Origin: Cellulomonas sp.
GTDB lineage: Bacteria > Actinomycetota > Actinomycetes > Actinomycetales > Cellulomonadaceae
Length of the DNA stretch: 57,443 nt
Direction: 5' to 3'
Assembly (NCBI GenBank): GCA_012927595.1
Contig: JABBOW010000023.1
Coordinates: forward strand, 1-57,443
This document shows, piece after piece, positions 43,866 to 54,504 of this stretch. The notes below the pieces were generated by a model that was given only the letters and a program-made list of their open reading frames with translations, did no database searches and was not told where the DNA came from. The position numbers were made by a program, and so were the translations under genes. Position 1 is the first letter of the stretch. Every line of letters starts with the position of its first letter.

Positions 43866-45500
43866 TCATCTCGGCGCTATGCCGAGATGGTGCAGACCCC
43901 AGATCGTCGAGTCGGTGAGCGCTTCCCACGACGCCTCAAGCAGGTTCGGGCCGACCCCCACGGTGCTCCACGACGTCTTGCCGTCACTCGTCTCGATGAG
44001 CACGCGCGTCACAGCGTCGGTGCCGTGCATCGCGTCGAGGATGCGCACCTTGAAGTCGATGAGCTCGAACTCCTCGACCTCGGGGTACACGTGCACGAGC
44101 GCCTGGCGCAGGGCGTGGTCGAGCGCGTTGACCGGGCCGTTGCCCTCGCCGGTCGTGACGAACCGCCGGCCGCCCGCACGCAGCTTGACTGTCGCCTCGG
44201 CGGTCGCCGCCGTAGCCCGACCACCCTGGCGTTCGACGATCGAGCGCCAGCTCTCGACCTGGAAGTACTCGGGTCGCCCGCCGTTGAGCTCTTCGACGAG
44301 CAGGAGCTCGAACGACGCGTCCGCAGCGTCGTACGTGTACCCGTTGGCCTCGGCATCCTTGACGCGGTTGGTGACGCGCGTCAGGAGCTCGCCCTGGCCG
44401 GCCAGGTCGAAGCCCAGCTCACGACCCTTGAGCTCGATCGTGGCGCGCCCGGCCATCTCCGAGATGAGCATCCGCATGTCGTTGCCGACCGCGATCGGGT
44501 CGATGTGCTGGTACAGGTCAGGATCGACCTTGATCGCGCTCGCGTGCAGTCCGGCCTTGTGCGCGAACGCGCTGGCCCCGACGTACGGCTGCCGCGCGAA
44601 GGGTGCGATGTTGGTGATCTCGCTGATCGCGTGCGCGATCCGTGTCATCTCGCGCAGACCGCCCTGGCCGTCCGGACCCTTCGCGAGCAGGTCGCGTCCC
44701 CCCTTGAGCTCGAGGTTCGCGACGACCGCGAGCAGGTCGGCGTTGCCAGTGCGCTCGCCGTAGCCGTTGACCGTGCCCTGGACGTGCGTGCACCCGGTGG
44801 CTACCGCCGCGAGCGAGTTGGCGATCGCGCAGCCCGAGTCGTTGTGCGCGTGTATCCCGAGGACCGCGTGCGGGGGGACTGCAGCGCGGATCTCGGTGAC
44901 GACCCGGGCGACGCCGTCGGGCAGCATCCCTCCGTTGGTGTCGCACAGGGCCACGACCTCTGCGCCCGCCTCGAACGCGGCGAGCACGGCCGACCGGGAG
45001 TACTCCGGGTTGTGGCGGTACCCGTCGAAGAAGTGCTCAGCGTCGACGACGACGCGACGCCCCTCCCGGACGAGCAGCTCGACGGTGTCGGTGATCATCG
45101 CGAGGTTCTCCCCGCCCGTCGTGCGCAGCGCCCGCTCGACGTGCCGCAGGTCGCTCTTCGCCACGAGTGTCACAACCGGAGCCTCGGAGTCGAGCAGCGC
45201 CCGGACCTGCGGGTCCTGCCACGCAACGGCGCCGGCCTTGCGGGTCGCGCCGAAGGCCGCGAGCACCGCGTTCTTCAGGGAGAGCTCTTTGGCGGCCCGG
45301 GCGAAGAACTCGGTGTCCTTCGGGATCGCACCCGGCCAGCCGCCCTCGATGAACCCGACCCCGACCTCGTCGAGCAGCGGCGCGATCGCGAGCTTGTCCC
45401 CGACGGAAAGGTTCATGCCCTCCTGCTGGGCGCCGTCGCGCAGCGTTGTGTCGTACACGTGGAAGGGACGGGCGGTCTGGCTGGTCACGTAGGCGCTCAT
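43866..45500 (-). CDS. cimA: Citramalate synthase
   Basis: 544 residues. It condenses acetyl-CoA with pyruvate to citramalate, which feeds isoleucine synthesis independent of threonine. The TIM-barrel has VYDTTLRDGAQQEGMNLS at the start, CDTNGGMLPDG and GIHAHNDSGCAIANS with metal-binding histidines. The C-terminal regulatory domain is present (VRILDAMHGTDAVTRVLIETS). The length and ARKAGAVAWQDPQ segment separate it from 2-isopropylmalate synthase. The ATG at 45500 is the first sensible start; the open frame continues upstream by chance. A leader peptide and terminator precede it, indicating attenuation. Confidence 0.93.
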   Translation of the reverse strand: MSAYVTSQTARPFHVYDTTLRDGAQQEGMNLSVGDKLAIAPLLDEVGVGFIEGGWPGAIPKDTEFFARAAKELSLKNAVLAAFGATRKAGAVAWQDPQVRALLDSEAPVVTLVAKSDLRHVERALRTTGGENLAMITDTVELLVREGRRVVVDAEHFFDGYRHNPEYSRSAVLAAFEAGAEVVALCDTNGGMLPDGVARVVTEIRAAVPPHAVLGIHAHNDSGCAIANSLAAVATGCTHVQGTVNGYGERTGNADLLAVVANLELKGGRDLLAKGPDGQGGLREMTRIAHAISEITNIAPFARQPYVGASAFAHKAGLHASAIKVDPDLYQHIDPIAVGNDMRMLISEMAGRATIELKGRELGFDLAGQGELLTRVTNRVKDAEANGYTYDAADASFELLLVEELNGGRPEYFQVESWRSIVERQGGRATAATAEATVKLRAGGRRFVTTGEGNGPVNALDHALRQALVHVYPEVEEFELIDFKVRILDAMHGTDAVTRVLIETSDGKTSWSTVGVGPNLLEASWEALTDSTIWGLHHLGIAPR

Positions 45501-45630
45501 TTCCGGGGGCGGTGCTGGGGCCGGTCGCCGTCCTGGTTCCGCGACGAGCTGCGTACCGGCGGGGGGTGGTGCCGGCGGGCGGGTCTGTGCGGGGACGACG
45601 TCATTGGCGGGCGGGGGTGGTGCCCGACAA

Positions 45631-45661
45631 CAAAAAGACCCCCCGAGGGTGCGGGAGGTCT
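45631..45661 (-). terminator. Attenuator hairpin before cimA
   Basis: On the minus strand AGACCTCCC pairs with GGGGGGTCT (one G-U pair) and is followed by TTTTTG, a textbook intrinsic terminator. It sits 25 nt after the leader-peptide stop and 131 nt before cimA. Confidence 0.85.
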
Positions 45662-45685
45662 GCGCGTCTGCGATGTGCAGGCGCG

Positions 45686-45724
45686 CTACTCGATCATGAG
45701 GTGGAGCAAGTGAAGGTGTGTCAC
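45686..45724 (-). CDS. cimA leader peptide
   Basis: 12 residues, MTHLHLLHLMIE, with four Leu and one Ile. It starts with GTG directly 7 nt after a CATGAT hexamer (45732-45737), so it would be translated from the very 5' end. Followed by an intrinsic terminator. Stalling at the Leu codons when charged tRNA is low would let transcription pass into cimA. Confidence 0.75.
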   Translation of the reverse strand: MTHLHLLHLMIE

Positions 45725-45811
45725 AGACCACATCATGCCACAGGGCCCGCAGCGGCCTGCGCGCAGGTCCACGGGCCGCGCGGCAGGCGTGGTGGGAAGG
45801 CGCTCGAGCCG

Positions 45812-46933
45812 TCACACGAGGCGGCGGAGCCAGCTGTGCCGGTCGGTCGTCCGGCCGTACTGGATGTCGGTCAGCTCGGCGCGGACCCGCATCGTGACGT
45901 CTCCCGCGACGCCGTCCGCGACGGTCGTGTCGAAGCCCTCGCCCGCGAGTCGTCCGATCGGCGTGATGACCGCTGCAGTCCCGCACGCGAACAACTCGGC
46001 GACCGAGCCGTCCCCGACTCCGGCCAGCAGCTCCGCGAGCGTGATCCGACGCTCGGACACCTCGCGGCCCGCGTCGGTGAGCAGCTGGATGACCGACGAG
46101 CGCGTCACGCCCTCGAGGATGGACCCGGTCAGCTCGGGCGTCGATACGCTGCCGTCGGCGCGGACAAGGAACACGTTCATCCCGCCGAGCTCCTCGAGGA
46201 CCGAGTTCGTCGCGGCGTCGAGGAAGCACACCTGCTCGCAGCCGTGCCCGTAGGCCTCCTGCTGAGGCAGCAGGCTCGCCGCGTAGTTCCCCCCGCACTT
46301 GGCCGCACCCGTTCCGCCGGCGCCCACCCGGTGGTAGTCCTGCGCGACCCAGATCGACACCGGCTGCACGCCGTGCGCGAAGTACGGGCCGACCGGCGAG
46401 GCGATGACAAGGAACTCGGCCTTGCGCGAGGGCCGCACCCCGAGGAACCGCTCGGACCCGTACATGAACGGGCGCAGGTACAGGCTCGTCTCCTCGCCGG
46501 ACGGGACCCAGTCGACGTCGGTCGCGACGAGCGCCGTGATGGCACCCAGGAAGTCCGCTTCGGTGAGCTCAGGCAGCGCCAGCCGGTGTGCGGAGCGCGC
46601 GAACCGTGCGGCGTTTGCCGACGGACGGAACGTCCAGACGGAACCGTCGGCGTGGCGATACGCCTTGAGCCCCTCGAAGATCTCCTGCGCGTAGTGCAGC
46701 ACGGCGGTCGCCGGATCGAGCAGCAGCGGCCCGTACTTGTCGACGCGGCGGTCGTGCCAGCCGTCGGCCAGGGACCACGACGCGCGGGCCATGTGGTCGG
46801 TGAAGACCGTGCCGAATGTCGGTGCTGCCATGGCCTCGGCGCGCTCGGCGGACGGAACGGGGGTGTCGCTGCGGCGGATCTCGAAGGTCGATGTGGCGGG
46901 TGTGGATGTTGCGGGTGTGGATGTCGTGCTCAT
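45812..46933 (-). CDS. ilvE: Branched-chain amino acid aminotransferase
   Basis: 373 residues, class IV PLP fold. It makes Leu, Ile and Val from the 2-oxo acids with glutamate. The PLP lysine is in GAAKCGGNYAASL (about residue 210). HYAQEIFEGLKAY and LYLRPFMYGSE are family blocks. A 25-30-residue Thr/Ser-rich N-terminal extension (MSTTSTPATSTPATS) holds an imperfect repeat. GAAAGG lies 11 nt before the ATG. The next gene upstream is leuB, 66 nt away. Confidence 0.95.
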   Translation of the reverse strand: MSTTSTPATSTPATSTFEIRRSDTPVPSAERAEAMAAPTFGTVFTDHMARASWSLADGWHDRRVDKYGPLLLDPATAVLHYAQEIFEGLKAYRHADGSVWTFRPSANAARFARSAHRLALPELTEADFLGAITALVATDVDWVPSGEETSLYLRPFMYGSERFLGVRPSRKAEFLVIASPVGPYFAHGVQPVSIWVAQDYHRVGAGGTGAAKCGGNYAASLLPQQEAYGHGCEQVCFLDAATNSVLEELGGMNVFLVRADGSVSTPELTGSILEGVTRSSVIQLLTDAGREVSERRITLAELLAGVGDGSVAELFACGTAAVITPIGRLAGEGFDTTVADGVAGDVTMRVRAELTDIQYGRTTDRHSWLRRLV

Positions 46934-46999
46934 GATCGGAGGCCTTTCACCAGGTGCGGATGCTGACGTTACCGGTGAGGACGGCCGAGGAGTGAGGGG

Positions 47000-48067
47000 T
47001 CAGCCGGCGACGCGTGCCGCCAGGTCGGTGCCCACCTCGGCCGTCGACCGTACTCGGGCCGTACCGGCACCGCGCTCCACGAGGTCGGCTGCGACCGCCG
47101 CCTCGACCTTGGCAGCAGCATCGGGCAGGCCCAGGTGGTCGAGCAGCATGGCGACCGAGAGCACGGTCGCCGTCGGGTCGGCCTTGCCCTGCCCGGCGAT
47201 GTCCGGGGCCGAGCCGTGCACGGGCTCGAACATGCTCGGAGCAGTGCGGTCCGGGTTGATGTTGGCCGATGCGGCCAGACCGATGCCGCCCGTGATCGCC
47301 GCAGCGAGGTCGGTGATGATGTCGCCGAACAGGTTGTCGGTGACGATCACGTCGAAGCGCGACGGGTTGGTCACCATGAAGATCGTCGCCGCGTCCACGT
47401 GCAGGTAGTCGACGTTCACGTCGGGGAAATCGGCGTTCACCGCGTCGACCGTGCGGCGCCACAGGTGACCGGCGTGCACGAGCACGTTGTGCTTGTGCAC
47501 GAGCGTGAGCTTCTTGCGGGGGCGGGCGGCCGCGCGAGCGAACGCGTCCCGCACGACGCGCTCGACGCCGAACGCGGTGTTGACGCTCACCTCGTTGGCG
47601 ACCTCGTGCGGAGTGCCCGTGCGGATGGAGCCGCCATTACCCACGTACGGGCCCTCGGTGCCCTCGCGGACGACGACGAAGTCGATCTCCCCGGGCTGGG
47701 CGAGCGGGGACGTCACACCCGGGTACAGCCGGCTCGGGCGGAGGTTGACGTACTGGTCGAGCGCGAACCGCAGCTTCAGGAGCAGCCCGCGCTCGAGGAC
47801 GCCCGACGGCACGCCCGGGTCGCCGATGGCGCCGAGGAGGATCGCGTCGTGGGTGCGGATCGCGTCGAGGTCGGTGTCTGTGAGGGTCTCACCCGTCGCG
47901 TGCCACCGGCGCGCTCCGAGGTCGAACTCAGTCCGCAGCACGCGGACGCCGGTGCCGCCGAGGGCTGCCTCAAGGACCCGCAGACCCTGATCGACGACCT
48001 CGGTGCCGATGCCGTCACCCGCGACCACGGCGAGGCGGACGTCACGGGCTGCGCTGTTCTCAACCAT
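47000..48067 (-). CDS. leuB: 3-isopropylmalate dehydrogenase
   Basis: 355 residues, decarboxylating dehydrogenase family. It oxidises 3-isopropylmalate to 2-oxoisocaproate with NAD+. Blocks include [40 protein letters not shown], and the metal-binding [19 protein letters not shown]. The ATG follows TAGCCT by 6 nt (leaderless). Together with leuCD at the left side of the window, it completes the last two leucine steps apart from LeuA, which is not present. Confidence 0.95.
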   Translation of the reverse strand: MVENSAARDVRLAVVAGDGIGTEVVDQGLRVLEAALGGTGVRVLRTEFDLGARRWHATGETLTDTDLDAIRTHDAILLGAIGDPGVPSGVLERGLLLKLRFALDQYVNLRPSRLYPGVTSPLAQPGEIDFVVVREGTEGPYVGNGGSIRTGTPHEVANEVSVNTAFGVERVVRDAFARAAARPRKKLTLVHKHNVLVHAGHLWRRTVDAVNADFPDVNVDYLHVDAATIFMVTNPSRFDVIVTDNLFGDIITDLAAAITGGIGLAASANINPDRTAPSMFEPVHGSAPDIAGQGKADPTATVLSVAMLLDHLGLPDAAAKVEAAVAADLVERGAGTARVRSTAEVGTDLAARVAG

Positions 48068-48109
48068 GTCGGAAGGCTACCGCTCGTCCCAAGGGTCGGG
48101 ACGGACATC

Positions 48110-48631
48110 TCAGCGAGTGGACAGGTCCGGATAGCGCAGCTCGAACTCCTCGAGCACGACAAGCAAGTCCTCGCTGAACGGCTGACCGCCGGCGTCTGTG
48201 GCACGCTGCCGGAAGTACTGCTCACGACTGCTCCGCCACGTGGCGAGCGAGCCGTCCCCCTCCCCCTCGGCCGCAGCAAACTGCTCGTCGACTGCACCGA
48301 ACGGAACGACCTGGGCCGACGTCGTGCGGATGAACGCCCGCGGGTGTCCCGCGCCGTCGAGCAGGATAGCCGCGCTGCCGACCTCCGGCAGGTCCTCACT
48401 GCCCGCCTCGAACTCCCACAGCGCGGTCGACATCGCGGTCTTCGCCCCGCTCAGCACGTGCGCAAGCAGCTCGTCAGCCAACTGCGGCGAGTCGCCGAAG
48501 GACCACGCTGGCGGTGGCACGGCGCCCGATGGAGTCTCCCCCATCACGACGTCGAAGCTGCCGAGCCCCTCATGGCCCTGGGCGGCAGCCCAGAACCTCG
48601 AGAGCTCGCCGTCATCCACTGTCTCGCTCAT
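48110..48631 (-). CDS. ASCH domain protein
   Basis: 173 residues. The ASCH (PUA-superfamily) fold is marked by FGDSPQLADELLAHVLSGAKTAMST, LPEVGSAAILLDGAGHPRAFI, and EQFAAAEGEGDGSLATWRSS. Such proteins likely bind RNA or modified nucleosides; some are amidohydrolases acting on N4-acetylcytidine, but that shorter group is different. AGAGGA lies upstream of the ATG at 48631. It is 42 nt from leuB but probably not part of amino-acid synthesis. Confidence 0.88.
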   Translation of the reverse strand: MSETVDDGELSRFWAAAQGHEGLGSFDVVMGETPSGAVPPPAWSFGDSPQLADELLAHVLSGAKTAMSTALWEFEAGSEDLPEVGSAAILLDGAGHPRAFIRTTSAQVVPFGAVDEQFAAAEGEGDGSLATWRSSREQYFRQRATDAGGQPFSEDLLVVLEEFELRYPDLSTR

Positions 48632-48699
48632 CCCAGAGTCCTCTCGTCGACCGCCGCCGCCCATCCTGCCTGACGATGGCCGCGCGTGCCGCCGGGACA

Positions 48700-48738
48700 C
48701 CGCGTGGGGCGCCCCGGCGAACGGGACGCCCCACGCGG
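48700..48738 (-). terminator. Terminator after ilvC
   Basis: CCGCGTGGGGCG (48700-48711) and CGCCCCACGCGG (48727-48738) form a perfect 12-bp stem with a 15-nt loop, 21 nt after the ilvC stop. No U-tract follows, as is usual for strong actinobacterial stems. Confidence 0.75.
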
Positions 48739-48759
48739 AGGCGAGCTGCGAGCTGGGGA

Positions 48760-49842
<1,083 letters not shown>

Positions 49843-50367
49843 TCAGGCGGTGCGGGCGGCCCGTTCGAGCGTGCGATCGGTGATCGACCGCGCGCCACGG
49901 CCGATCGCGACGGTGCCGGACTGCACGATCTCACGGACGCCGAACGGCTCTAGCGCTGCGAGCAGCGCAGCGAGCTTGGCGGGGCTTCCCGTGGCCTCGA
50001 CCGTGACCGCGTCGGGGACGACGTCGACGACGTGCGCCCGGAACAGCGTCACGACCTCGAGGACGTGCGTGCGCTGGCTCGTGTCGGCACGGACCTTGAC
50101 GAGCATGAGCTCGCGCTGGACCGAGGACGCGTCCTCGAGCTCGACGATCTTCAGGACGTTGATCAGCTTGTTGAGCTGCTTCGTGACCTGCTCGAGGGGC
50201 AGCGCATCGACGTCGACGACGACGGTGATGCGCGAGACGTCGTCGTGCTCGGTCGGGCCGACCGCGAGTGAGTGGATGTTGAACGCGCGCCGGGCGAACA
50301 GCCCCGCGACGCGCGTCAGCACGCCGGGCTTGTTCTCGACGAGGACGGACAGGGTGTGGCGGGTCAT
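49843..50367 (-). CDS. ilvN: Acetolactate synthase small (regulatory) subunit
   Basis: 174 residues. It confers valine feedback on IlvB through its N-terminal ACT domain (LSVLVENKPGVLTRVAGLFARRAFNI). SLAVGPTEHDDVSRITVVV and the C-terminal TGSPAKLAALLAALEPFGVREIVQSG follow. It lies 11 nt from the ilvB stop and 54 nt before ilvC. Residues for valine binding in the ACT domain appear normal, so feedback inhibition is expected. Confidence 0.95.
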   Translation of the reverse strand: MTRHTLSVLVENKPGVLTRVAGLFARRAFNIHSLAVGPTEHDDVSRITVVVDVDALPLEQVTKQLNKLINVLKIVELEDASSVQRELMLVKVRADTSQRTHVLEVVTLFRAHVVDVVPDAVTVEATGSPAKLAALLAALEPFGVREIVQSGTVAIGRGARSITDRTLERAARTA

Positions 50368-50378
50368 GGCGGGTCCTC

Positions 50379-52262
50379 TCAGTCCTCGCGGTCCCACGCC
50401 GGGCTGATGCCCCGCGCGTACTGGATCTTGTCGTTGCTCACTCCGGCGGCAACCATCGGCCACACCATCGCGTCGCGCGAGACCGTGAAGTCGATCACGA
50501 CGGCCTGGTCGTTGATCTCGAGCGCGCGCTTGATCGTCGCGTCCACGTCGGCCTTCGTCTCGCACCGCAGGCCGACGCACCCGTACGCGTCCGCGAGCTT
50601 GACGAAGTCCGGTATCCGCACGGTGCCGTGTCCGGTGTGGAGGTCGGTGTTGGAGTACCGCTCGGAGTAGAAGAGCGTCTGCCACTGGCGGACCATGCCG
50701 AGCGACGAGTTGTTGATGACCGCGACCTTGATCGGGATGTCGTTGATCGTGCAGGTCGCGAGCTCCTGGTTGGTCATCTGGAAGCAGCCGTCGCCGTCGA
50801 TCGCCCAGACCGTCCGGTCGGGCTGGCCGACCTTCGCGCCCATCGCGGCCGGCACGGCGAAGCCCATGGTGCCGAGCCCGCCGGAGTTGAGCCACGAGTT
50901 CGGCCGCTCGAACCGGATGAACTGCGACGCCCACATCTGGTGCTGCCCGACTCCGGCGACGAAGATCGACTCCGGTCCCGAGAGCTCGCTGATGCGCTGG
51001 ATCACGTGCTGCGGCGCGAGGTGGCCGTCCTCAGGCTCGTCGTAGCCGAGCGGGAACGTCTCGCGCCAGTCGTCGATCTGCTTCCACCAGCCACCGAGGT
51101 CCGGCTTGCCGTGCTGCACGTGCTCGCGCGCGAGCTCGGGCAGGAGGTCCGCGAGCACCTCGCGCAGGTCACCGACGATCGGGACGTCGACGGCCTTGTT
51201 CTTACCGATCTCGGCCGGGTCGATGTCGGCGTGCACGATCGTCGCGAGCGGCGCGAAGCTCGACAGCTTGCCCGTCACGCGGTCGTCGAAGCGCGCGCCG
51301 AGCGACACGACCAGGTCGGCCTTCTGCAACGCTGCGACGGCCGGGACCGTGCCGTGCATCCCGGGCATCCCGAGGTTCTGGGGGTGCGAGTCGGGCAGCG
51401 CGCCGCGGGCCATGAGCGTCGTGACAACGGCTGCGCCCGACGCGTCGACGAGCAGGCGCAGCTCGGCCGAGGCACCGGACCGGATCACACCGCCACCGAC
51501 GTACAGCACCGGACGGCGGGCTGTCGCGAGCAGCCGGGCAGCCTCACGGATCTGCTTGGCGTGCGGCTTGGTCACGGGGTGGTAGCCCGGAAGGTCGAGC
51601 GTCTGCGGCCAGCTGAAGGTCGTGTCGGCCTGCATCGCGGACTTGGCGATGTCCACGAGGACGGGTCCGGGGCGTCCGGTCGCGGCGATGTGGAACGCCT
51701 CCGCGATCACGCGCGGGATGTCGTCCGCGTTGGTGACAAGGAAGTTGTGCTTGGTCACCGGCAAGGTGATGCCGACGATGTCGGCCTCCTGGAAGGCATC
51801 CGTGCCGATCATCGGCGCGCTGACCTGCCCCGTGATGGCGACCATCGGGATCGAGTCCATGTTGGCGTCGGCGATCGGGGTGACCAGGTTCGTGGCGCCC
51901 GGACCCGACGTTGCCATGCAGACGCCGACACGCCCGGTGGCGTGCGCGTAGCCGGACGCGGCATGGCCGCCGCCCTGCTCGTGCCGCACGAGGATGTGCC
52001 GCAGCCGGGTGGAGTCCATGAGGGGGTCGTAGATGGGCAGGATCGCCCCGCCAGGGATCCCGAAGACGACCTCGACGCCGGCCTCCTCGAGCGATCGGAC
52101 CACCGACTGCGCCCCGTTGAGACGCTCGGGCCCGATCGCCGTGACGGGCGTCGGCGCGGCCGAGGCGCTCGGCACTGCGGGACGCGCCTCGACGGTCGCG
52201 CGGGGGGACGCAGGCGCCGCGGTCGGCGTGCGTGGAGGCGCCGGGTGGGGGACCTGGACCAT
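50379..52262 (-). CDS. ilvB: Acetolactate synthase large subunit
   Basis: 627 residues. This ThDP-dependent enzyme condenses two pyruvates (or pyruvate with 2-oxobutyrate). The catalytic glutamate is in [16 protein letters not shown]. The ThDP motif is [15 protein letters not shown], and FAD-binding blocks are present in the middle. The ATG at 52262 has GGGAG 5 nt upstream; the first ~45 residues are a Pro/Ala-rich extension before [22 protein letters not shown]. Preceded by a leader peptide and an attenuator. Confidence 0.96.
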   Translation of the reverse strand: MVQVPHPAPPRTPTAAPASPRATVEARPAVPSASAAPTPVTAIGPERLNGAQSVVRSLEEAGVEVVFGIPGGAILPIYDPLMDSTRLRHILVRHEQGGGHAASGYAHATGRVGVCMATSGPGATNLVTPIADANMDSIPMVAITGQVSAPMIGTDAFQEADIVGITLPVTKHNFLVTNADDIPRVIAEAFHIAATGRPGPVLVDIAKSAMQADTTFSWPQTLDLPGYHPVTKPHAKQIREAARLLATARRPVLYVGGGVIRSGASAELRLLVDASGAAVVTTLMARGALPDSHPQNLGMPGMHGTVPAVAALQKADLVVSLGARFDDRVTGKLSSFAPLATIVHADIDPAEIGKNKAVDVPIVGDLREVLADLLPELAREHVQHGKPDLGGWWKQIDDWRETFPLGYDEPEDGHLAPQHVIQRISELSGPESIFVAGVGQHQMWASQFIRFERPNSWLNSGGLGTMGFAVPAAMGAKVGQPDRTVWAIDGDGCFQMTNQELATCTINDIPIKVAVINNSSLGMVRQWQTLFYSERYSNTDLHTGHGTVRIPDFVKLADAYGCVGLRCETKADVDATIKRALEINDQAVVIDFTVSRDAMVWPMVAAGVSNDKIQYARGISPAWDRED

Positions 52263-52327
52263 GTTTCTCCCTGGCTTCGTTGCGGGTGGAACTCGGGTGG
52301 TGCGACCTGCCCGGCTGGGTGCCTGCA

Positions 52328-52368
52328 TGAAGAAACCCCTCGGCCCTGGCATGGGCTGATCGAGGGGT
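52328..52368 (-). terminator. Attenuator hairpin before ilvB
   Basis: On the minus strand ACCCCTCG (52368-52361) pairs with CGAGGGGT (52342-52335), with an inner GCCC/GGGC pairing, followed by TTCTTC. It is 30 nt after the leader stop and 66 nt before ilvB. Confidence 0.82.
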
Positions 52369-52398
52369 GAGCGCACTGACGAGGCCTGACGCGATGCC

Positions 52399-52443
52399 TC
52401 AGTCGGCGCGCCGGGTAGCTACTACGAGGAAGATCATCTGCAC
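52399..52443 (-). CDS. ilvB leader peptide
   Basis: 14 residues, [14 protein letters not shown], with the run I-F-L-V-V covering all three branched-chain amino acids. It resembles the leader of the ilvBNC operon of Corynebacterium in layout. GTG at 52443 is 7 nt after TAGAGT. An ATG two codons later gives a 12-residue version. Confidence 0.8.
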   Translation of the reverse strand: MQMIFLVVATRRAD

Positions 52444-52450
52444 GCGTGGG

Positions 52451-52480
52451 ACTCTACGCCGCCCATCACCGCGATGTCAC
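52451..52480 (-). promoter_or_regulatory. ilvBNC promoter
   Basis: -35 GTGACA (52480-52475), 18-nt spacer, -10 TAGAGT (52456-52451) on the minus strand, then 7 nt to the leader GTG, giving a leaderless leader peptide. Confidence 0.65.
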
Positions 52481-52509
52481 ATTCCGACCTCCGTGTCTCA
52501 CATCGTGGT

Positions 52510-54234
52510 TCACGTGACCGCAGTTCGGACTTGGCGGTACACCCGGGTCTCCCACGGCCGTAGGACGATCTCGCCGACCGGAACGTCGGCGTAGTTGCCG
52601 AGCACGGGGTCGCCGCGAGCGTCCGGACCCCAGCCCTCCAGCGACACCGTCCGCTCCTCGCCGGTGAAGTTGCCGAGCACCAGGAGCTCGACACCGTCCA
52701 GCCCGCGAGTGAACGCGTAGACCGACTCGTCGTGCGCCAGGAGCATCGTGAAGTCGCCGAGCGCCACGACCGGGTCGTCGTGCCGCAGCGCGATCAGCCG
52801 ACGGTAGTAGTGGAACACGGAGCGCGGGTCCGCCCGCTCGGCCCGAGCGTTGATGCTCTGGTGGTTCACGTTGACCGGGAGCCACGGTGTGCCCGTCGTG
52901 AAACCCGCGTGCGCCGACCCGTCCCACTGGACCGGCGTGCGCGCGTTGTCACGACTCATGGCCGCAAGGCCCGCCAGGAGCTCGTCGTCGGTCACGTGCC
53001 CCAGCGCACGGGCCGCCTCGACATAGCGCAGTGACTCGATGTCCCGGTACTGGTCCAACCTGGTGAAGTGCGCGTTCGTCATCCCGAGCTCCTCACCCTG
53101 GTAGACGTACGGCGTGCCGCGATGAAGGTGGAGCACGGTGGCGAGCATCGTGGCCGACTCGCGGCGGTAGGCAGTGTCGTCGCCGAACCTCGACACGATC
53201 CGCGGCTGGTCGTGGTTGTCCCAGTAGAGCGAGTTCCAGCCAACGTCGGCGAGCCCCACCTGCCAGCGGCCGAACGACGCCTTGAGATCCGACAGACGAA
53301 GCGGTCGCACGTCGAACTTTCCGCCAGGGCCGTGGTCGAGCCCGACGTGCTCGAACTGGAACACCATGTCGACCTCAGCCCGCAGCGGGTCAGTGAAGAG
53401 GCGCGCGTCATCGATCGTCACGCCAGGCATCTCCCCCACCGTGAGCAGGCGGTCGGGGCGGTCGGCGAACACCTCTCGGTGCATCTCGGCGAGGAACTCG
53501 TGGATGCGGGGGCCGCAGGTGTAGGCGCCGCTGCCGTCGCCGTACGGACCGGAAGTCACGGGGCCGTCGGGCAGCGCCGTGTCCTTGGAGACGAGGTTGA
53601 TGACGTCCATGCGGAACCCGTCGACGCCCCTGTCGAGCCACCAGCGCATCATGGCGTGCACCGCACGGCGCACGGCGGGGTTCTCCCAGTTGAGGTCCGG
53701 CTGCTTGCGGCTGAACAGGTGCAGGTAGTACTCGCCGCTCGACGGGTCGAGCTCCCACGCGGGACCCGAGAAGAACGACTCCCAGTTCGTCGGTTCCGCG
53801 CCCGGCTGCCCTACTGTCATGCCAACACGCGGCGGACGCCACCAGTACCAGTCCCGCTTCGGGTTGTGGGTCGACGACTGTGACTCGACGAACCACGGGT
53901 GCTCGTCCGACGTGTGGTTGACGACGAGGTCCATGACGAGCCGCATGCCGCGCGCGTGCAGGGCCGCGACCAGGGCGTCGAGGTCCCCGAGCGAACCGAA
54001 CACCGGGTCGATGTCCTGGTAGTCGCTGATGTCGTAGCCGTTGTCGTCCTGCGGCGACCGGTACACCGGCGAGAGCCACAGGACGTCGACGCCCAGCTCG
54101 GCGAGGTGGTCGAGCCGGTCGAGGATCCCGCGCAGGTCCCCGATGCCGTCGCCGTTCGAGTCCTGGAACGAACGCGGGTACACCTGGTAGACGACGGCCC
54201 GGGTCCACCAGGGCGCGTCGTCAGGCGTGAACAT
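52510..54234 (-). CDS. GH13 alpha-glucosidase (oligo-1,6-glucosidase type)
   Basis: 574 residues. It hydrolyses alpha-glucosidic bonds of short maltose/isomaltose-type oligosaccharides in the cytosol (no signal peptide). The GH13 regions are VVNHTSDEH, nucleophile Asp in GVDGFRMDVIN (about residue 210), acid/base Glu in TVGEMPG (about 267) and transition-state Asp in YWDNHDQPR (about 341). YQVYPRSFQDSNGDGIGDL at the N-terminus and the QPDLNWENPAVR block are typical of subfamily 31 and relatives. Its ATG overlaps the stop of a flavin-oxidase remnant (TGATG). Confidence 0.93.
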   Translation of the reverse strand: MFTPDDAPWWTRAVVYQVYPRSFQDSNGDGIGDLRGILDRLDHLAELGVDVLWLSPVYRSPQDDNGYDISDYQDIDPVFGSLGDLDALVAALHARGMRLVMDLVVNHTSDEHPWFVESQSSTHNPKRDWYWWRPPRVGMTVGQPGAEPTNWESFFSGPAWELDPSSGEYYLHLFSRKQPDLNWENPAVRRAVHAMMRWWLDRGVDGFRMDVINLVSKDTALPDGPVTSGPYGDGSGAYTCGPRIHEFLAEMHREVFADRPDRLLTVGEMPGVTIDDARLFTDPLRAEVDMVFQFEHVGLDHGPGGKFDVRPLRLSDLKASFGRWQVGLADVGWNSLYWDNHDQPRIVSRFGDDTAYRRESATMLATVLHLHRGTPYVYQGEELGMTNAHFTRLDQYRDIESLRYVEAARALGHVTDDELLAGLAAMSRDNARTPVQWDGSAHAGFTTGTPWLPVNVNHQSINARAERADPRSVFHYYRRLIALRHDDPVVALGDFTMLLAHDESVYAFTRGLDGVELLVLGNFTGEERTVSLEGWGPDARGDPVLGNYADVPVGEIVLRPWETRVYRQVRTAVT

Positions 54235-54470
54235 CACGCGGTCTCCTCCCTTGGGCCGACGCGCTGGTCGAGAGCCGGTAGCCCGTCGATGCTCGCGGCA
54301 TTGCGCGTAGCGCGGTAGGCGGGAAGCTCCTCATGGGTCTTGCGGCCCGACCATTGCGTCCGGAGGTCACGGTCATCGACGTGCTCGAGCAGCGGGACCC
54401 GGAACCCGCACGAGTCGCAGACCTGGCCGACGTCGACCACGATGACTGCCCGCGCACTGCGGTCCGCCGG
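54234..54470 (-). pseudogene. C-terminal remnant of a pyridoxamine 5'-phosphate oxidase-family gene
   Basis: About 78 codons ending at 54234. ARAVIVVDVGQV, DSCGFRVPLLEH and NAASIDGLPAL match the C-terminal third of the ~200-residue PNPOx-like proteins of actinobacteria. The N-terminal FMN-binding part is missing, and ilvD ends at 54505, so no room is left for it. The most likely history is a deletion that joined ilvD to the tail of a gene that once preceded the GH13 gene in an operon. A translated short peptide cannot be excluded. Confidence 0.65.
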
Positions 54471-54504
54471 GGCGGGTCCAGCACCACCCGCGGGGACGGG
54501 CACC

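Noticed and set aside
45500..46298. Upstream extension of cimA by 266 codons
   Set aside because: It would run through the attenuator and ilvE; the conserved synthase sequence begins directly after 45500.
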